From: an uncultured Verrucomicrobiota bacterium
Lineage (GTDB): Bacteria > Verrucomicrobiota > Verrucomicrobiae > Opitutales > Opitutaceae
Reading direction: 5' to 3'
DNA length: 14,944 bases
Assembly (NCBI GenBank): GCA_946482165.1
Contig: CAMLQS010000102.1
Coordinates: 1-14,944, forward strand
Below the pieces are notes generated by a model. The model did not search any database and had not been told where the DNA came from. It worked only from the letters and a program-made list of their open reading frames with translations. The translations under genes and the position numbers were made by a program. Positions 12,012-14,944 of this stretch are shown here, one piece after another; within the stretch, counting starts at the first letter, position 1; each line of letters opens with the position of its first letter.

Positions 12012-14944
12012 ATGCCCCTCCTTCGCCTTTCCACCCCGTTCCTCCTCCTGATCCTTCTTCTGGCGACGACCGCGCCGGCCGTCGCCCAGTTCGTCCACCC
12101 CGGCTGCCTCTCCACGCAGGCGGACCTTGCCCGCATGAAGGCCAAGGTGGACGCAGGCGCGCAGCCGTGGACCGCCGGCTACGACCGGCTGAAGGCCGCG
12201 CCCTACGGCCAGCTTGGCCACACGCCGAGCCCGCAGCCGATCATCTACGTCTCGGGCTCCCAGCCCGACAACTACATCACCTTGGCCCGCGACGCGGGCG
12301 CGGCCTACCAGGTTGCGCTGCGCTACCATGTCTCGGGTGACGAGGCCTACGCGGCCAAGGCCGTAAGCATCCTGATGGCGTGGGCCAACACCCACACGAG
12401 TTGGAACGGCAACACCAACGTCAGCCTGCGGGCCGGCCTCTACGGCTACCAGCTCGCCTGCGCCGGCGAGCTCGTGCGCAATTATAGCGGCTGGGCTCCC
12501 GCCGATTTCGCCAAGTTCCAAGGCTACGTGCGCACCCAGTTCTACAAGATCGTTTCGCCCAACGACGTCGACCGGGGCTTCCTCTTTCATCACCACAGCG
12601 GCCCGGCCGACTGCGTGGACCGTTACTGGGCGAACTGGGACCTGGCCGCGATGACGACGGTCATGGCGGTCGGCGTGTTCTTGGACGACGAACAGATCGT
12701 TCAGGAGGCGCTCGACTACTTTCACAACGGCGTCGGCGTGGGCCGCATCAGCAAACTGCTCTACCACCTTCACCCGAACGGCCTCGGCCAGTCCCAGGAG
12801 TTCGGGCGCGATCAAGGCCACGCCTCGATGCTCCTGCCGCTGCTGGGCACCTTCTGTGAAATCGCCTGGAACCAAGGCATCGATCTCTACGGCGAGCTGG
12901 ACAACGCGTTCTTGGCGATGTCCGAGAACCAGGGAAAATACAACCTGTGGTATGACGTCCCCTACGTCCCCTACGCCAATTGCACGGATCTCATCCTGAC
13001 CAACATCGGCGCTTCCGCCCGCGGGTCCAATCGCGCGGGTGTGGACATGGTTTACAACCACTACGTCAATCGCATGGGCCTGTCCGCGCCCTACACCCAG
13101 GAGGCCGCCGAATCGATCCGGCCGGAGGGCGGCGGCGGCCAATATGGCGGGGACAGCGGCGGCTTCGACCAGCTCGGCTTCACCACGCTGACGCACTCGC
13201 TCGACCCGATCGCGGCGGGCGTAGTGCCCAGCCAACTACGCGCCGGCGTCAAGGGCGGAAAGATCACGCTCTCCTGGCGGGGCTCGGCCTACGCGGAGAG
13301 TTACAACGTGAAACGCGCCACCTCCCCCGGCGGGCCGTATATCAACCTCGCCAAGGTGGGCTACAAGAACACCGCCTACGTCGACACCGGAGTCCCGGCG
13401 GGCACGACCTGTTATTACGTCGTTTCCGCCAACAACCCCGACGGCGAGGGCGCTCCCAGCGCCGAAATCTCCGCGGCGAACGACCGTCAGCTCTACGGCG
13501 CGCTCATCGGCACGGATGGTTCCGCCGCCAACTGGGGCGGCACCAAGGGACTGGCCATGGACGGCTCGCTCAGAAACTACACGGACTGCTGGTCGCCCGA
13601 GGGCGGCTGGGTCGGGCTGGATCTGGGCGCGAACACCCGCGCAGTGATCACCGCGGTCAAATACTGCCCGCGCGCGGGCCAGGCTTGGCGCATGGTCGGA
13701 GGCAGGTTCCAGGCCTCCAACAGGGCGGACTTCAGCTCCGGCGTGGCCGATCTGCTTACCCTCGCCGCCGAGCCGCCCGACGGCGTTCTCACCACGCAGA
13801 CTATTAGCAACGGTAACGCGTTCCGCTACGTGCGCTATATTTCCGCCCCCAACACCTACTGCGGCGTGGCCGAGGTGCAGTTCATCGGAAACGTCACCGG
13901 GATGAGCCCGCCCGCCGCCGCCCCGGCCGGCTTGGCCGTCACCTCGCCGCAGACCGGAGCGGCCTTCCTCACCTGGAACTCCGCCTCCGGCGCGACCGAC
14001 TACGTGATCAAACGCGCCACCACCGCCGGCGGTCCCTACGCCGTTGTCGAATACAACGTGCCCTGGGACATGGACTACACCGACAGAAACCTGGCGGCCG
14101 GCACCTACTACTACGTCGTCAGCGCGCTGAACAGCGTCGGCGAAAGCGCCGATTCCAACGAGGTGAGCGTCGTGGTCGGCGCCTCCGGCGCCCCCGCCTT
14201 GGTCACCCACCTCGCGCTCGACGAGAGCAGCGGCACCGTGGCGTCCGACTCCTCCGGCAATGGTCGGAATGGCACGCTCGTCGGCGGGCCGGTGTGGACC
14301 TCGGGCACTTTGAACAATGCCGTGAGTCTCGACGGCGTCGACGACTACGTCGATCTCCCCGACGGACTCTTCAACGGGCTCGGCGCCTGCACCGTCGCGG
14401 CCTGGGTGAACCCCGACACGCTCAGCACCTGGGCGCGATTGTTCGACTTCGGCACGGGCACCACCTCCTACATGTTCCTGGCCCCCCGGGCGGGTGGATC
14501 CAACGCCCTTCGATTCGCCATCACCACGAACAGCTACGGCAGCGAACAGCAGATCAACGCCGCCTCCCCCCTGCCTGCCGGCGTGTGGAGCCACGTCGCG
14601 GTGACCCTGAACGGCAGCACCGGCATCCTCTACGTGAACGGCGTGGAAGTCGGGCGCAACAGCTCCATGACCCTCACGCCGGGCGCGCTCGGTTCCACCA
14701 CCCAAAACTACATCGGCAAGGCCCAGTTCCCCGACCCGTATTTCGACGGCCGGGTGGACGACTTCTATGTTTATAACTTCGCGCTGAGTCCCGCCGAGGT
14801 GGCCGGGTTGATGGCGTTCACCGAGCCCGATCTCACGCCCGACCCGGATACCGAGCCCTCCGACACCACGCCTCCGGCGGCGCCGACCGGCCTCGTTGCG
14901 ACGGCCGGAGACCACGTCGTGACGCTCGACTGGGCCGACAACAC
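12012..14944 (+). CDS. secreted multi-domain polysaccharide lyase, alginate-lyase superfamily, 3'-partial
   Basis: The frame is open from ATG 12012 to the right edge (977 complete codons, no stop). The signal peptide MPLLRLSTPFLLLILLLATT is cut near AVA-Q (25/26). Residues 27 to about 395 form an all-helical lyase domain of the alginate-lyase superfamily. Visible motifs are HHHSG (193-197), RYWANWDLAAM (204-214), GRDQGHA (265-271) and EIAWNQGIDLYGELDNAFLAMSE. They resemble PL38-type alginate/glucuronan lyases, a tentative subfamily call. Then come FN3 (about 407-490), an F5/8C or CBM-like sandwich (about 492-628), FN3 (about 634-723), LamG (about 730-935, with ASDSSGNGRNGTL and GRVDDFYVYNFALS), an acidic Asp/Pro/Thr linker, and the start of a third FN3. 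The start fits the signal peptide, and the only SD-like bases are a weak gga about 9 bp upstream. It shares the GRDQGHA-to-LAM(S/G)E block with the lyase at 2598-5462 but has different accessory modules. Beta-elimination of uronic-acid polymers is inferred. Confidence 0.9.
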   Translation, partial: MPLLRLSTPFLLLILLLATTAPAVAQFVHPGCLSTQADLARMKAKVDAGAQPWTAGYDRLKAAPYGQLGHTPSPQPIIYVSGSQPDNYITLARDAGAAYQVALRYHVSGDEAYAAKAVSILMAWANTHTSWNGNTNVSLRAGLYGYQLACAGELVRNYSGWAPADFAKFQGYVRTQFYKIVSPNDVDRGFLFHHHSGPADCVDRYWANWDLAAMTTVMAVGVFLDDEQIVQEALDYFHNGVGVGRISKLLYHLHPNGLGQSQEFGRDQGHASMLLPLLGTFCEIAWNQGIDLYGELDNAFLAMSENQGKYNLWYDVPYVPYANCTDLILTNIGASARGSNRAGVDMVYNHYVNRMGLSAPYTQEAAESIRPEGGGGQYGGDSGGFDQLGFTTLTHSLDPIAAGVVPSQLRAGVKGGKITLSWRGSAYAESYNVKRATSPGGPYINLAKVGYKNTAYVDTGVPAGTTCYYVVSANNPDGEGAPSAEISAANDRQLYGALIGTDGSAANWGGTKGLAMDGSLRNYTDCWSPEGGWVGLDLGANTRAVITAVKYCPRAGQAWRMVGGRFQASNRADFSSGVADLLTLAAEPPDGVLTTQTISNGNAFRYVRYISAPNTYCGVAEVQFIGNVTGMSPPAAAPAGLAVTSPQTGAAFLTWNSASGATDYVIKRATTAGGPYAVVEYNVPWDMDYTDRNLAAGTYYYVVSALNSVGESADSNEVSVVVGASGAPALVTHLALDESSGTVASDSSGNGRNGTLVGGPVWTSGTLNNAVSLDGVDDYVDLPDGLFNGLGACTVAAWVNPDTLSTWARLFDFGTGTTSYMFLAPRAGGSNALRFAITTNSYGSEQQINAASPLPAGVWSHVAVTLNGSTGILYVNGVEVGRNSSMTLTPGALGSTTQNYIGKAQFPDPYFDGRVDDFYVYNFALSPAEVAGLMAFTEPDLTPDPDTEPSDTTPPAAPTGLVATAGDHVVTLDWADN

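Noticed and set aside
13753..13760. TGCTTACC, resembling the operator half-site block
   Set aside because: It lies inside the lyase coding sequence, lacks the CTAAC partner and is expected by chance at this length.
1..14944. CRISPR arrays, tRNA/rRNA genes, insertion sequences, prophage or defence genes
   Set aside because: No regularly spaced repeats, cloverleaf-like sequences, transposase/integrase motifs or terminal inverted repeats were seen on either strand.

Overview
The window is GC-rich, almost fully coding DNA that most resembles a Verrucomicrobiota genome, probably Opitutales/Opitutaceae. That placement is inferred from the protein types: LamG jelly-roll proteins, a very long secreted protein with an autotransporter-associated beta-strand repeat plus Ig-like, FN3 and DxDxDG modules, a verrucomicrobial-style pseudopilin, and secreted lyases with many carbohydrate-binding modules. 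None of the starts shows a convincing Shine-Dalgarno sequence. I see no RNA genes, insertion sequences, CRISPR arrays or phage genes.

Layout from left to right. (1) 2-898 and 953-1774, plus strand: two tandem, related secreted LamG-like proteins, the first cut by the left edge. (2) 1775-1886: a convergent gap with a CACGGGCG/CGCCCGTG hairpin. (3) 1887-2528, minus strand: a small exported alpha-helical repeat protein, downstream of and probably following (4) 2598-5462, minus strand: a 954-residue secreted polysaccharide lyase of the alginate-lyase superfamily, with a DUF1349-like module, FN3, an F5/8C-like CBM and a ricin/CBM13 domain. (5) 5463-5916: a 454-bp divergent intergenic region with long G tracts and a pair of inverted 17-bp operator-like sites. 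(6) 5917-11097, plus strand: a 1726-residue secreted modular adhesin-like protein. (7) 11109-11150: a perfect 20-bp-stem hairpin directly before (8) 11171-11881, a type II pseudopilin. (9) 12012 to the right edge, plus strand: a second lyase of the same superfamily with FN3, CBM-like and LamG modules, still open at the edge.

Read together, this looks like a secreted polysaccharide-degradation and surface-binding locus. Two lyases share the GRDQGHA catalytic-domain motif but carry different binding modules. They are accompanied by LamG proteins, a giant surface or matrix protein and a pseudopilin. The divergent region between the first lyase and the giant protein is the most likely control point. 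The uronic-acid substrate is inferred from the family only and could be alginate, glucuronan or another polyuronate. I found no sugar transporter, sulfatase, kinase or regulator gene in the window.
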